NCBI GenBank assembly: GCA_019648995.1
Contig: BLXT01000977.1
Coordinates: forward strand, 767,555 to 802,507
DNA: 34,953 bases
Source: Plakobranchus ocellatus
Taxonomy: Eukaryota; Mollusca; Gastropoda; Plakobranchidae
Reading direction: 5' to 3'
A model generated the notes under the pieces. It made no database searches, had not been told where the DNA came from, and was given only the letters and a program-made list of their open reading frames with translations. Position numbers and translations under genes: made by a program. Of the stretch, positions 28,901-34,936 are shown piece by piece. Each line of letters begins with the position of its first letter. The stretch's first letter is position 1.

Positions 28901-29260
28901 ATTTGGTTTTTTTTTTTTTTTTTTTTTTTATGTGAATTGCGGTGGGCTATTTTATTGGACACTACACTGTTAAATTCGTTCTTTTAACATTACTGATTTG
29001 ATATGTTGCAGGAGATGCATGTACACCCTAAGGCACTAAAAGGAGTTCGTGGTTCCGTGGGCGCCCCCATGCCTGGGACTGTCATTGATGTGAAAGTGAA
29101 GGAGGGTGAACAAGTGGAGAAAGGCCAAAAATTACTGGTGCTCAGTGCCATGAAGATGGAGATGGTGGTCAGCGCCCCAATGGCTGGCACAGTCAAGCTT
29201 GTGGCTGTAACCAAGGACATGAAATTGGAGGGCGACGATTTACTGGTGGAGATTGAATAA
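2007..29260 (+). CDS. PC: Pyruvate carboxylase, mitochondrial; complete 21-exon gene
   Basis: The enzyme carboxylates pyruvate to oxaloacetate using ATP, bicarbonate and a swinging biotin, feeding the TCA cycle and gluconeogenesis in the mitochondrial matrix. Coding exons: 2007-2199, 2450-2634, 3442-3607, 4225-4370, 4653-4770, 5177-5447, 8068-8230, 9371-9553, 9977-10211, 16172-16283, 16781-16893, 19050-19206, 20102-20208, 21236-21369, 22622-22871, 23736-23980, 26601-26780, 27462-27608, 28140-28241, 28653-28793 and 29012-29260. They sum to 3597 nt (1198 aa plus stop). Visible sites are the ATP-grasp glycine loop (215-224), ExNxR (343-347), carboxyltransferase metal ligands D592, K761, H791 and H793, PGGQYTNL (887-894), and biotin site AMKM with K1164. 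From D592 onward the numbering is exactly 20 above human PC as I recall it; about 19 of these residues are a longer presequence. The gene looks intact, with no frameshift or internal stop. Confidence 0.97.
2200..3441. other. PC introns 1 and 2, no further feature
   Basis: Intron 1 (2200-2449, 250 bp) and intron 2 (2635-3441, 807 bp) flank exon 2. Both are T-rich with homopolymer runs. Nothing else was recognised. Confidence 0.8.
2450..2634 (+). CDS. PC: PC coding exon 2: N-terminal biotin carboxylase fold
   Basis: Residues 65-126. It completes [15 protein letters not shown] and continues with [21 protein letters not shown] and the AYLNIPEII segment, all standard for the N-terminal subdomain of the biotin carboxylase domain. 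Acceptor TTTTTCCAG, donor GTCAGT, phase 0. Confidence 0.97.
3442..3607 (+). CDS. PC: PC coding exon 3: biotin carboxylase core
   Basis: Residues 127-181 plus one base. Carries the highly conserved [10 protein letters not shown] and [16 protein letters not shown] motifs of biotin carboxylases, then the helix leading into the ATP-grasp region. Donor GTGAGT, phase 1. Confidence 0.97.
3608..4224. other. PC intron 3, no further feature
   Basis: 617 bp of AT-rich sequence. A reading frame runs on from exon 3 for about 200 nt, but it lacks any homology and crosses a perfect GTGAGT donor. Confidence 0.8.
4225..4370 (+). CDS. PC: PC coding exon 4: ATP-grasp glycine-rich loop
   Basis: Residues 182-230. 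Includes VPGTDGP and the ATP-binding segment [16 protein letters not shown], with K213 and the glycine loop at 215-224. Acceptor GGCTTTCAG, donor GTAGGT, phase 0. Confidence 0.97.
4653..4770 (+). CDS. PC: PC coding exon 5: ATP-grasp domain
   Basis: Residues 231-269 plus one base. Encodes [20 protein letters not shown] and the RPRHIEVQ strand, matching the ATP-grasp part of biotin carboxylases. Donor GTTAGT, phase 1. Confidence 0.97.
4771..5176. other. PC intron 5
   Basis: 406 bp. Contains a (CT)n microsatellite followed by a CT/CCT-rich tail. An open frame from the repeat into exon 6 is fortuitous. Confidence 0.8.
4912..4944 (+). repeat. (CT)n microsatellite in intron 5
   Basis: About sixteen uninterrupted CT units, followed by GTCTCTCC-type imperfect repeats. 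Confidence 0.95.
5177..5447 (+). CDS. PC: PC coding exon 6: biotin carboxylase catalytic centre
   Basis: Residues 270-359 plus two bases; the longest exon. Carries [32 protein letters not shown] and the signature [12 protein letters not shown], with E343, N345 and R347 as the metal and bicarbonate-site residues. Donor GTCAGA, phase 2; only the phase-2 donor at 5448 joins correctly to exon 7. Confidence 0.97.
6626..7353 (+). mobile_element. piggyBac-like (TTAA) element, internally deleted
   Basis: TTAA at 6626-6629 is followed by CCTCACGGGCCC and a GC-rich palindromic region; TTAA at 7350-7353 is preceded by GGGGTTCAAAGGA, a CCTTTGAA-type end read on the other strand. Inside, ATG at 6896 opens [15 protein letters not shown]. 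With two single-base frame breaks (near 6944 and 6999) an acidic Asp/Glu/Ser-rich stretch continues to about 7240. This resembles the acidic N-terminus of piggyBac transposases. The catalytic domain is absent, so it is a dead deletion derivative. The two ends do not match each other well, so the boundaries are inferred. Confidence 0.5.
6645..6662. repeat. 18-bp perfect palindrome in the transposon end
   Basis: TGCGACCTATAGGTCGCA reads identically on both strands. A second palindrome, GAGTGCACTC, sits at 6685-6694. Both are near the left end of the piggyBac-like relic, where subterminal palindromes are plausible transposase-binding or hairpin sequences. Confidence 0.85.
7926..7952 (+). repeat. 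27-nt T homopolymer
   Basis: Uninterrupted T-run in intron 6, 115 bp upstream of exon 7. Confidence 0.9.
8068..8230 (+). CDS. PC: PC coding exon 7: C-terminal biotin carboxylase subdomain
   Basis: Residues 360-414. Begins with the base that completes G360, then [28 protein letters not shown] and FQPDTGRIE, all conserved in the family. Acceptor CATACACAG, donor GTGAGG, phase 0. Confidence 0.97.
8231..9370. other. PC intron 7, possible SINE-like insert
   Basis: 1140 bp. Contains two copies of TGTTGATAAAAGA (near 8519 and 9149) about 630 bp apart. Between them is a GC-richer stretch (about 8980-9060) that resembles a tRNA-type promoter. Nothing else was recognised. Confidence 0.6.
8984..9048 (+). 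mobile_element. Possible degenerate tRNA-derived SINE head
   Basis: GGCTGGCAGCATCGTGGTGA resembles an A-box region. About 40 bases later GTTCGACTAC (9034-9043) matches a B-box at nine of ten positions. The spacing fits a tRNA-like pol III promoter. No acceptor-stem pairing is evident, so it is not called a tRNA gene. Weak. Confidence 0.25.
9371..9553 (+). CDS. PC: PC coding exon 8: end of biotin carboxylase domain
   Basis: Residues 415-475. Encodes [24 protein letters not shown] and the FRIRGVK segment. Acceptor GTGATGCAG, donor GTAGGT, phase 0. Confidence 0.97.
9554..9976. other. PC intron 8, no further feature
   Basis: 423 bp, AT-rich with a T-run near 9750. Nothing else was recognised. 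Confidence 0.8.
9977..10211 (+). CDS. PC: PC coding exon 9: biotin carboxylase end and linker
   Basis: Residues 476-553 plus one base. [10 protein letters not shown] and FIDENPGLF finish the biotin carboxylase domain, and [11 protein letters not shown] leads into a Pro/Ser/Thr-rich linker before the carboxyltransferase domain. This linker is the most divergent part of the protein and is about one residue longer than in human PC. Donor GTAAGT, phase 1. Confidence 0.96.
12848..13080 (+). repeat. Tandem duplication of a ~120-bp unit
   Basis: Two head-to-tail copies start at 12848 (TAGTGTGGGATAC) and 12974 (TAGTGTGGAATAC). Their 3' parts share a 25-nt identical stretch at 12912-12936 and 13032-13056. 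The middles have diverged by substitutions and a small indel. No open frame or known element family was recognised. Confidence 0.8.
13396..14055. other. Assembly gap (660 N)
   Basis: A run of N bounded on the left by T10 then G14 and on the right by a T-run. The true length and content are unknown. Predicted proteins spanning it are meaningless. Confidence 1.
16172..16283 (+). CDS. PC: PC coding exon 10: start of carboxyltransferase domain
   Basis: Residues 554-590 plus two bases. After a TDPPPPG linker it encodes [17 protein letters not shown] and LLLTDTTF, where the carboxyltransferase barrel begins. It lies 6 kb from exon 9, across the gap-containing intron, but phase and homology join exactly. 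Donor GTGAGC, phase 2. Confidence 0.96.
16284..16780. other. PC intron 10
   Basis: 497 bp. Around 16490-16565 a segment with CCCAATTTACAGAGGGGTC and GGTGGAATTCAAATTGG loosely resembles the body of tRNA-derived SINEs. The resemblance is too weak to call. Otherwise unremarkable. Confidence 0.5.
16781..16893 (+). CDS. PC: PC coding exon 11: carboxyltransferase active site
   Basis: Residues 591-628 plus one base. Completes [17 protein letters not shown], with metal ligand D592, then DLKRIAP and ENWGG. Acceptor CCTTCCAG, donor GTAAGT, phase 1. Confidence 0.97.
17223..18092 (+). mobile_element. piggyBac-like transposon relic
   Basis: A candidate left end, TTAA at 17223 followed by a GC-rich stretch with TTATTGCCCGC, leads to an acidic open segment at about 17430-17530 ([12 protein letters not shown], then [10 protein letters not shown] in another frame). 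At 17711-17770 the peptide [20 protein letters not shown] follows a TGA. This matches the piggyBac-family segment in which an FF-x-LF motif precedes IV..TN. A candidate right end is CCTCTGAGGG next to CTAA at 18089, a one-base variant of TTAA. Frames are broken and the catalytic part is missing. Confidence 0.45.
18190..18690 (+). mobile_element. LINE (non-LTR retrotransposon) ORF2 C-terminal relic
   Basis: Broken frames give [20 protein letters not shown] at 18237-18296, the post-RT segment typical of invertebrate endonuclease-reverse transcriptases. Next comes [15 protein letters not shown] near 18521-18565, equivalent to the GRPR..WRR motif. FVDALC near 18634 matches the usual C-terminal end. 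Stops interrupt it, and the reverse transcriptase core is missing. The order and spacing of the three motifs fit a 3'-terminal LINE fragment in sense orientation to PC. Confidence 0.6.
18968..19051 (+). repeat. 42-bp tandem duplication spanning the exon 12 acceptor
   Basis: Copies at 18968-19009 and 19010-19051 match at 37 of 42 positions. Copy 2 ends in TTGTCTAGGA and supplies the acceptor used by exon 12. Copy 1 has TTGTCTTGGG at the same place, so its AG is absent. The period of 42 is a multiple of three. Confidence 0.95.
19050..19206 (+). CDS. PC: PC coding exon 12: carboxyltransferase barrel
   Basis: Residues 629-680 plus two bases. Encodes [16 protein letters not shown] and [19 protein letters not shown], the signature stretch of pyruvate carboxyltransferases. 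Its acceptor TTGTCTAG lies in the second copy of a 42-bp tandem duplication (18968-19051). Donor GTAAGA, phase 2. Confidence 0.97.
19207..20101. other. PC intron 12
   Basis: 895 bp. Contains an A-run near 19518 and an (ATT)n microsatellite at about 20034-20053, just before exon 13. Nothing else was recognised. Confidence 0.8.
20102..20208 (+). CDS. PC: PC coding exon 13: carboxyltransferase barrel
   Basis: Residues 681-716 plus one base. Encodes [20 protein letters not shown] and the [13 protein letters not shown] segment. Acceptor TCAATCCCAG, donor GTGTGT (one of the weaker donors of the gene), phase 1. Confidence 0.97.
20209..21235. other. PC intron 13, with long polypyrimidine tract
   Basis: 1027 bp. 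The 5' half is AT-rich. The 3' part, about 20811-21200, is strongly pyrimidine-biased, with one N at 20855 in a T-run. No mobile element was recognised. Confidence 0.8.
20811..21200 (+). repeat. ~390-bp polypyrimidine tract (CTCC/CTTT-rich)
   Basis: Nearly all C and T on the + strand, with CCTCCTCC, CTCCCTCTT and similar words, and very few purines. It ends shortly before the exon 14 acceptor at 21235. It gives long spurious open frames on both strands. Confidence 0.9.
21236..21369 (+). CDS. PC: PC coding exon 14: carboxyltransferase, metal-site lysine
   Basis: Residues 717-761. Encodes [17 protein letters not shown] and ends in LCIK. K761 corresponds to the carboxylated lysine that bridges to the active-site metal in this family. 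Acceptor follows a very long pyrimidine tract. Donor GTAAGT, phase 0. Confidence 0.97.
21370..22621. other. PC intron 14, with probable solo LTR
   Basis: 1252 bp. 21405-21990 has LTR-like structure. 21991-22621 is AT-rich with T-runs and holds nothing else recognisable. Confidence 0.65.
21405..21990 (+). mobile_element. Probable solo LTR of an LTR retrotransposon
   Basis: 586 bp bounded by TGTGACAAT and ATTGTTACA, inverted ends that match at eight of nine positions and have the TG...CA form. Inside are a TATA-like GCATATAAGAG near 21750, GAGAG-rich sequence downstream of it, and AATAAA near 21915, in the order expected for U3-R-U5. No target-site duplication is visible (GCATA against GGCAG) and there are no internal coding genes. 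Confidence 0.5.
22622..22871 (+). CDS. PC: PC coding exon 15: carboxyltransferase metal-binding histidines
   Basis: Residues 762-844 plus one base. Begins DMAGLLKP and carries [11 protein letters not shown], with metal ligands H791 and H793, then [20 protein letters not shown]. Acceptor TTTTTTCAG, donor GTCAGA, phase 1. Confidence 0.97.
22872..23735. other. PC intron 15, with inverted-repeat MITE
   Basis: 864 bp. 23230-23476 is an inverted-repeat element. The rest is AT-rich and unrecognised, including a 66-codon open frame without homology at 23014-23214. Confidence 0.7.
23230..23476. mobile_element. TA-flanked MITE with repeated subunits
   Basis: Inverted arms at 23230-23266 and 23440-23476 match at 29 of 37 positions. 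Within them the core CAGGGGAAGAAAGACAG starts right after a TA on each side, as in Tc1/mariner-type elements; TA-to-TA the element is 23239-23467. Two more direct copies of the same core (GGGAAAGAAAGGCCATAGTC near 23336 and GTGAAAGAAGGGCAGTTGTC near 23386) lie inside. There is no coding capacity. Confidence 0.65.
23736..23980 (+). CDS. PC: PC coding exon 16: carboxyltransferase end
   Basis: Residues 845-926. Encodes [21 protein letters not shown] and [15 protein letters not shown], the conserved biotin-facing segment of the carboxyltransferase domain, then the [10 protein letters not shown] helix. Donor GTGAGA, phase 0. Confidence 0.97.
24025..24708 (-). mobile_element. piggyBac-like element with matching TIRs, internally deleted
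   Basis: The left end is TTAA (24025-24028) then CCTTTGAATTACCAGGCCC. The right end, read on the minus strand, starts at 24704 with CCCTTAAATTACCATAACGC and is flanked by TTAT, a one-base variant of TTAA. The two ends clearly share an AATTACCA core. On the minus strand, about 24445-24235, an open segment of roughly 70 residues is very acidic ([28 protein letters not shown]) and resembles a piggyBac transposase N-terminus. The DDE-type catalytic region is absent. Confidence 0.6.
26365..26517. mobile_element. Short TTAA-flanked MITE
   Basis: TTAA at 26365-26368 and 26514-26517. The ends read inward as TTAACTCATTCCAGACA and TTAACTCTTTCAAGACA, 15 of 17 identical. The ~150-bp interior is GC-richer than the intron around it and contains ACGTATGCCGATATA-type sequence. 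Structure fits a nonautonomous piggyBac-type MITE. It ends 83 bp before exon 17. Confidence 0.65.
26601..26780 (+). CDS. PC: PC coding exon 17: conserved carboxylase domain
   Basis: Residues 927-986. Encodes [37 protein letters not shown] in part form, and [11 protein letters not shown]. Acceptor TTCTGCGCAG, donor GTAAGT, phase 0. Confidence 0.96.
26781..27461. other. PC intron 17, no further feature
   Basis: 681 bp. Has a CT-rich stretch and an (ACC)-rich stretch near 27050-27120. Nothing else was recognised. Confidence 0.8.
27462..27608 (+). CDS. PC: PC coding exon 18: conserved carboxylase domain
   Basis: Residues 987-1035. Encodes [14 protein letters not shown], a hallmark of animal PC, followed by [10 protein letters not shown]. 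Acceptor TATTTTCAG, donor GTGAGG, phase 0. Confidence 0.96.
27609..28139. other. PC intron 18, no further feature
   Basis: 531 bp, AT-rich. A TTTGCAG at 28065-28071 is another possible acceptor, but homology supports the one at 28139. Confidence 0.75.
28140..28241 (+). CDS. PC: PC coding exon 19: allosteric/tetramerisation region
   Basis: Residues 1036-1069. Encodes [20 protein letters not shown] and [10 protein letters not shown], matching the region between the carboxyltransferase domain and the biotin carrier. Acceptor TTCTGTCAG, donor GTCAGT, phase 0. The smallest coding exon. Confidence 0.96.
28242..28652. other. PC intron 19, no further feature
   Basis: 411 bp, AT-rich. Nothing else was recognised. 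Confidence 0.8.
28653..28793 (+). CDS. PC: PC coding exon 20: tetramerisation region
   Basis: Residues 1070-1116. Encodes [19 protein letters not shown] and [14 protein letters not shown]. Acceptor TCTGCTAG, donor GTGAGG, phase 0. Confidence 0.96.
28907..28929 (+). repeat. 23-nt T homopolymer in intron 20
   Basis: Uninterrupted T-run inside the short last intron (28794-29011, 218 bp). Confidence 0.9.
29012..29260 (+). CDS. PC: PC coding exon 21: biotin carrier (BCCP) domain and stop
   Basis: Residues 1117-1198 and TAA at 29258-29260. The exon is the biotin carrier domain almost exactly: [18 protein letters not shown], the hairpin LSAMKMEM, and the C-terminal [10 protein letters not shown]. 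The biotinylated lysine is K1164 (codon 29153-29155), 34 residues before the C-terminus as in human PC. The residue after KME is Met where human PC has Thr. Confidence 0.98.
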   Translation, partial: EMHVHPKALKGVRGSVGAPMPGTVIDVKVKEGEQVEKGQKLLVLSAMKMEMVVSAPMAGTVKLVAVTKDMKLEGDDLLVEIE

Positions 29261-32200
29261 ACTCATTGTTTATGTTGAATCATGTGTGCAAGAATCTAGA
29301 TTGTATTACGTTTATATTGAAAGTTTAATGGTTTGAGCAGGAACTTTCACCATAAAATAGAAGTGTTCAATTTTCATATTTTTATGATGGCACTTAACAT
29401 TGCATTTAAGCTCATTTATTTGTAAGACAAATAAGTAAATTACAAGAAAGTTTGGATCACATTATTTTGGGAGGTTGAATAAATTTATTTTTGGCAGTGC
29501 TTTCATTAATATCGTTTTAGGGTGTAATCAACTGAAAGCAAGCTTAAGATACAGGAAGAAATCTGTGTGTCAAAAGTTTGGAAGTAAATGGGTGTTGCAA
29601 ATTTAGAGGTAAGCATATTGTGCTCATAATATCACTGTAAATTGAATAGTTGCTCTGACCATATTGAAGAGGCAAGTTATTCTGCATGCCAGTCAGTTAA
29701 ATCTATGACACATTTTGCTTCCGCTGGAACCTGATCTCATCACAAATACTTATTTCAACTCACTATGGAAGTTCCAGATACAGTTATTCATTTGATTTCA
29801 ATAAACGCCCATCATACATGAAATTTAGTATACAGATATCCAAAATATTGTTTTCATGATTTTTTTCTTGCAAATTCATTGCATCGATATTTTCACATCT
29901 TTTTGTGTGAGAGACATGCAGATTAAAATGATCATTACAAAGTACAAGTATGCATAAGAAAATAGTATTTCTCAAAATGACTTACCTTTCTAAGAGTTAG
30001 ATCACCAAGACCGTCTCATTAGCCTGCACTTCAGCCGATACTCAATTATGGGTTTTCATCATGCAAAAAAAAAAATTAAATTATACCATCCTCTTAAATT
30101 AGTAATATAATAAGAAATCGGTCCAAAGAAGTTCAAAACTGCAATTAAATGATTTGAGCAAGAGGAAAATAAAAGCAAATTGTTTTTCTTTTTGGGACTT
30201 GTTAGCTCAGATTTCAAGGTGCAGTGAGGTTACGTTCAAGCTGTGCTGGCTGCAGTAGGTTTATGACATTTTTAAGACTTGGAATGGTGCTGAATCATTT
30301 TCTCTCTGTGTTTAAATAATTGTGATCCTTAGATTTAGAAGAACTGTATGAGTTTTTTCAAAATTGTGTGAATAAAGTTTACCATAGTTGATTTTGATTT
30401 GAGAAAGTTGTAGCAGTTAGGTCAAAGTGAGTCTACGTTTGTGCTGTGAGATTAATATATGAATACAGATATATTGATAAATCCAATTATCTGTAAATAT
30501 GCATGCAAAATCAGCCTTTTTTTTTTTCTTTGCACATTTTAGAGCTTCTTGTCCATCTCTTGGATTTCACTTTTTGGCTTGCTTTTTTTTTTTGGTTGAA
30601 AATTTATATCAAAATGATCAACCAATCTTTTGTATTTAATCTGGAACCGTTTCTTTAACTTAAAAAAAAAAAAAAATTGATAATCCAAAAAAATGTAAGC
30701 TAAGATGATATCACTGTCGGTAATAGTTTATTGCTATCCATGTGATTTTCTGGATCAGAAATTCCATTATGAGTTCTTCAATTTATTTCATATTTGAGTC
30801 TATGCTGTAAGGTTTTTAGTGTAGGGTCTCAAAATCATGTAAAAATTTTATAATTTTTGTCTATAAATATCGATTTGGAGAGAAAATGTGATAAAGCCCT
30901 CTGAAAAGTTTCATGTGTTCAAAATATAATGATCAATCAAATATTTGTTCAGCCTGTAAAGAGAGAGAGCCGACAAAAATGAACCTTTACTATCCTGTTA
31001 CAAAAGTTGTCTCAATTCTCAATTTACATTGGAATAGCTCTTTGTTATGATACCTGAGGAGATTTGTGTTTGAAGGTTACATAATATTCACCATATAGCT
31101 TCAAAATGCCCAGTCTTCCTTCGCTCATAAGAATGAGTCTAGGATTTTTTAAAGACAAAAAATCCATTTTCCTGTGTTCTTTCATAGCAGTATCTGTTAT
31201 CTGATTTCAAGTAAGATATATGCACTTGTTGCAATTTCACTTGTTAAATAGTTTGCTCAAAGGACCAAGTATTTATTAGTTCTGTTATTAGTAATGTTAC
31301 TTTCTAAATTTGATGCTCTTGCAATATGGTTGTGAAATGTCTTTTGTGCAATGTATGTTATGTTGAGAAAAAAGAAAATATTCTTAAAAGAAGTAAATCA
31401 GAAAATATATTTTTTGCTTTATGTGTTTATACTCTCTTCTAATTGCATGTGCTGCAATCATAAAGGCTGTAATAATGTCGCACTGATTTCATAAATTTGT
31501 GCTGACGTAAAAAGTTAAGTGTTCACTAATATGTGTAACCCTTCAACCTATGCTTATATAAAAAAAAAATAACCTGTTCTTTGCATTTTTTACTTGGGCT
31601 GTTATTTTGGTGATAAATAATCAATTTGTTGACTTCGACCTCTGAACTTTTGTGAGCAGGCATTTTGTATCCTTCACAGTATATTGTACTTTATTGTTGT
31701 CTAAAGATTCAGTAATAAATAATTCATGTGATTCTAATCAGGTACTTCTCTGTTTGCAAAACTTACTAAACAAGAGGCAGGCAAGAAAAGGCCATCTACC
31801 CATCAAATTAGAAAGGCTACTGTATGTTGCATGTCAAAAAGGTGAAATAAATTTACTGAAATTACATTCATTGAACCCATTCATTCATATAAACTCATAG
31901 GCCTTTACATGAGGTATGCAAAAATTTGATCATTTCTCAGTAGGATCCTGATAAAAATGTTATATGTGGCAAATCACAGCTGAGACCAGTATTGTAATAT
32001 ATTGCAATTGCATGAATGAATCTACCTTTTATGGCAGAGTGACCAAGACTGTAAGGAGTTGTTTAGTAGGAGGGAAGTCATACTTTGAATTTGTAGATAT
32101 TGTGAATGAACACTGATTAATTGTGAAAATATAGATTAAGCAATATTTGTGGCTTAAGTTTTTAAAGATTTTTTTTAAAATTTTGGCTGTGCCATATTAG

Positions 32201-33371
32201 ATGGGCCAACTGTAAGATCTCATTTTCAGAAGTTGAAGGGTGAGTGCTATTAAAAATCCCAAAGATTGTAAAGGACAATGAGAGACATAAGTTGAAATGT
32301 AATTTTCCCTGGCACACTTAGTTGTGGTTAGGGTGAGTATATTGGGAAAAAAATGTCATTTTCATGGTTTCAACAGTATATAGAAGAGATTTTTATGGAA
32401 TAAAAAAGGACAAAAACTTAGATCTTTAAGTGGCACTCATCCTTAATTAAAGCAACAAAGAAATCGAAATCCTTCTTCCAATTGATTATTTACTTGTTTA
32501 ACCTCACTTTTCCATAGCTTTATAATGCAATGCTTTGTTCTTTTTATTATGTTGTGTTCTAACGTTGCATCAACAGTATCAAAGACTACAATTCAGTAAC
32601 TTGTGTTGACATGATATATCATTTTATGTGTAGCTTCTAGCCCTAGAATAAGTACTCACATTGTTCTGTAGGAGATGACTGAACAAATCTGTGTTTCAAG
32701 GACGTGTATTTAGACACGGAATGCAATGCTATGATTGTTTTCCTTTGGAAACATGCTTCCCCTTTTAGTTTTAGTCTTGATTAAAAAAGTATTTTCTATA
32801 GATGAAGAAAATTTGTTTCCTTGATTTTTTTGTGTGTGTTTATTTTCAAGTAAAGAGAAAAGACTGGAAGCAATAGAGATGTGGTTTATCAGAAGAATGA
32901 TGATATGATGGACAGAAAAAAAGTCCAACAAATTGGAATTGAAAGAAGATAATCTTGAGTGATTATTAACTAAACCCATAGGATAAGGCGCAGGCAAATA
33001 CAATTTTTTTGGCCCATTCGCCAAACACAAAGGTTTAGATCACAGGAAAATATTTGATCTTGTTTGCCTGTTGGGTCCAATTCCAGCTTGGGTTGGATGG
33101 ACTTCATCCTGTAACTTGTAAGCCGTTTCCTCAGTGGCTTTTTAAAATAATTTGAAATAGGTTCTTACTAGTGTGACCATTAAGTGCTGTTTCTATAAAG
33201 AACATCTTTAGTCTGCTTTTTTAGGAATCTGATCTTTTTGATTGTACAGGCCAATTTTTTTCCATCAGAAGTTTCTTACACTAGTAGTGGTATACCTTTG
33301 CACTGCACTTTCCACTTGTTTTCATCATAATAATGCCATGGCATCACAAAGGCTCTACGTGTATTTATGTA
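29261..33371. other. PC 3' UTR and downstream intergenic sequence
   Basis: No further gene recognised on either strand. The longest open frames (under 110 codons) have no recognisable motif. AATAAA hexamers occur at 29478, 29800 and 30371, so the mature 3' UTR may be roughly 240 nt or longer. The rest is AT-rich with A- and T-runs. Confidence 0.65.
29478..29483 (+). terminator. Candidate PC polyadenylation signal
   Basis: First canonical AATAAA after the stop codon (218 nt downstream), followed by T-rich and GT-containing sequence (TTATTTTTGGCAGTGC). Other AATAAA at 29800-29805 and 30371-30376 are alternatives. Choice between them needs transcript data. Confidence 0.4.
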
Positions 33372-33373
33372 TA

Positions 33374-34185
33374 CAATGGAACTTGTTTAAACCGAAATCC
33401 TAGGGAGTATGATTTCTATTTTGGTTTAAGCATAGTGCATTAAATAAGTAAGATTAACAACGGAGTGTAACCAACTTCCGAAATAAGTTAAACCAATCCC
33501 ACCCATCGTCACACCATAATGTGAATGAACATGCCTATCCAGGAATCTTTCTCTTTTTTTTATCCATTTCTCTATCTCCTCCTCTTTCCTTTTCAATTAA
33601 GAGGTTCTTGGGCCTGTTATAATAGAGTTTTCACAATTTCATCATCGCCTAAGTACGTTTTCCGCGTCCTACACTCTACTTGTATAATTTAATCATCACC
33701 TAAGTTTTCCTGTACTGAAGTTCTTCACAAGAGAGATGGCTTTATTACCAGCTGTGATGCAACAGAGTTTGCTTAGCTTAGTGCTGACGGGACTTAGACA
33801 TGTAGGGAGTGTCTGGCACAGTCCCGCTGCGTAACTGTGGTGAAAGAGAAGGGATGGGCAGGTGTGCGCAGTAGACCTAGACCTAGCCAAACATCAGGCC
33901 TAGCCGTGTGTAGTGTGAGGTATTGATAACAAACAGTATTGGGTTTGCATGGAAAAATGCATGAAAGAAAGGGATGGGCAAGGGGTGGGATAAAAAAAAA
34001 ATTTGTTTTGTGTCGGTAGGACAGTGACTGGACTTTCCCAGTAGTTTGTATTTTGCTTTAGCGATAATAAGGCAGCCAACGCTTTCAGTTTACCGCATGT
34101 TGAAAAAGAAAGAATATAGGAAAAAACGGAAAGCTCTTCAATTTCTTTTTGGTTAAGCCGTTTTCGGTTTAGGTGCGGTTTACTG
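33374..34185. mobile_element. Probable pogo/Tigger-type DNA transposon relic
   Basis: The left end is TA then CAATGGAACTTGTTTAAACC; the right end, read inward, is TA then CAGTAAACCGCACCTAAACC. Both arms reach an identical TAAACCGAAA at the same offset (15 of 24 positions match in total). CA(G/A)T ends with a TA target site are typical of pogo/Tigger and related Tc1/mariner elements. The 812-bp interior has only short open frames with no recognisable transposase. Confidence 0.5.
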
Positions 34186-34194
34186 TATGTGTAA

Positions 34195-34229
34195 ATATAT
34201 ATATAGAGAGAGAGAGAGAGTGTGTGTGT
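34195..34229 (+). repeat. Compound (AT)n(AG)n(TG)n microsatellite
   Basis: Five AT units, eight AG units and about four TG units in direct succession, ten bases after the right end of the Tigger-like relic. Confidence 0.95.
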
Positions 34230-34309
34230 TTCAATAAGGGGAAATAATTGAAAAAAATAATGTTAGTCAATTTTGTAATTCTCTTCGTTAGGTGAGATTC
34301 TTCTAAGGC

Positions 34310-34815
34310 TTAATGGTTGTCTTTATATATTTCACTACAATATTCTCTTCATTGGCGAGCTACCTCTTCTTTGTCAGTTATTATCTCTCCATCTTTTGCT
34401 TTGATTGCTATTACTCTAGGGATGAAGTTTTTTGATAAATCTTTTATGCCTTTAAAATAGTTGGTGGAGTTGTTACTTTTAAATTTGCAAGGTCTATTTT
34501 GTTCAATTTTGAATGAAGATATTTTGCTTTGTCTTCTTTAAGTAATTCTTTACTTCTTTGTCCCCTGCTTGTATTCTGCTGTTGAAGTAACGTGTTAACT
34601 TTTCATATCTCTTAATTTTTCAATTTTTTTCTAAAGAGCTGCTACTTATCCAGTTTTTTGTTTTTTTTTCTTTTCAAACACAGTTTCTTTAACGGCATTT
34701 TCAATTTTTTTTAGCCTCTTCCATATTATTCCAAAAGTTCTTCAAATGTCATTTTCAATTTGATCGTGGACTATGCATTAAGCTTCATACAATTCAGGTC
34801 ATACCTAATTGAGAA
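34310..34815 (-). mobile_element. LINE ORF2 relic, endonuclease-RT linker region
   Basis: On the minus strand the segment starts near 34815 with IRYDLNCMKLNA. It continues with LKMTFEELLE and, in a shifted frame, EEAKK, ENAVKETVFEKKKK and WISSSSLEKIEK. It ends with DLSKNFIPRVIAIKAKDGEI, ITDKEEVARQ, a stop, then REYCSEIYKD. This is the order seen between the endonuclease and reverse transcriptase domains of invertebrate LINEs, where IxDKxG..L.....EI..RW.EYF.ELYN is typical. Stops and frameshifts show it is dead. It may belong to the same broad family as the intron 11 fragment. Confidence 0.65.
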
Positions 34816-34936
34816 GAAGGAAATAGAGTAACCAGCTAAATTAAGATATAACGGTTACTGCTATTGGCATATGATAACGCTACTTTTGTTTCAGAATTTT
34901 GGATGACCCATTACAAAATAATACATAAATGAATTT
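34816..34936. other. Right-edge flank, nothing recognised
   Basis: AT-rich sequence between the LINE relic and the terminal A-run. No feature could be supported. Confidence 0.6.

Noticed and set aside
29003..29011. Apparent start MLQ before exon 21, as if a separate biotin carrier protein gene existed
   Set aside because: ATGTTGCAG is the intron 20 acceptor; exon 20 joins in phase 0 and the biotin domain belongs to PC.
31652..31900. 82-codon open frame downstream of PC
   Set aside because: No recognisable motif, AT-rich codon use and no splice or promoter context.
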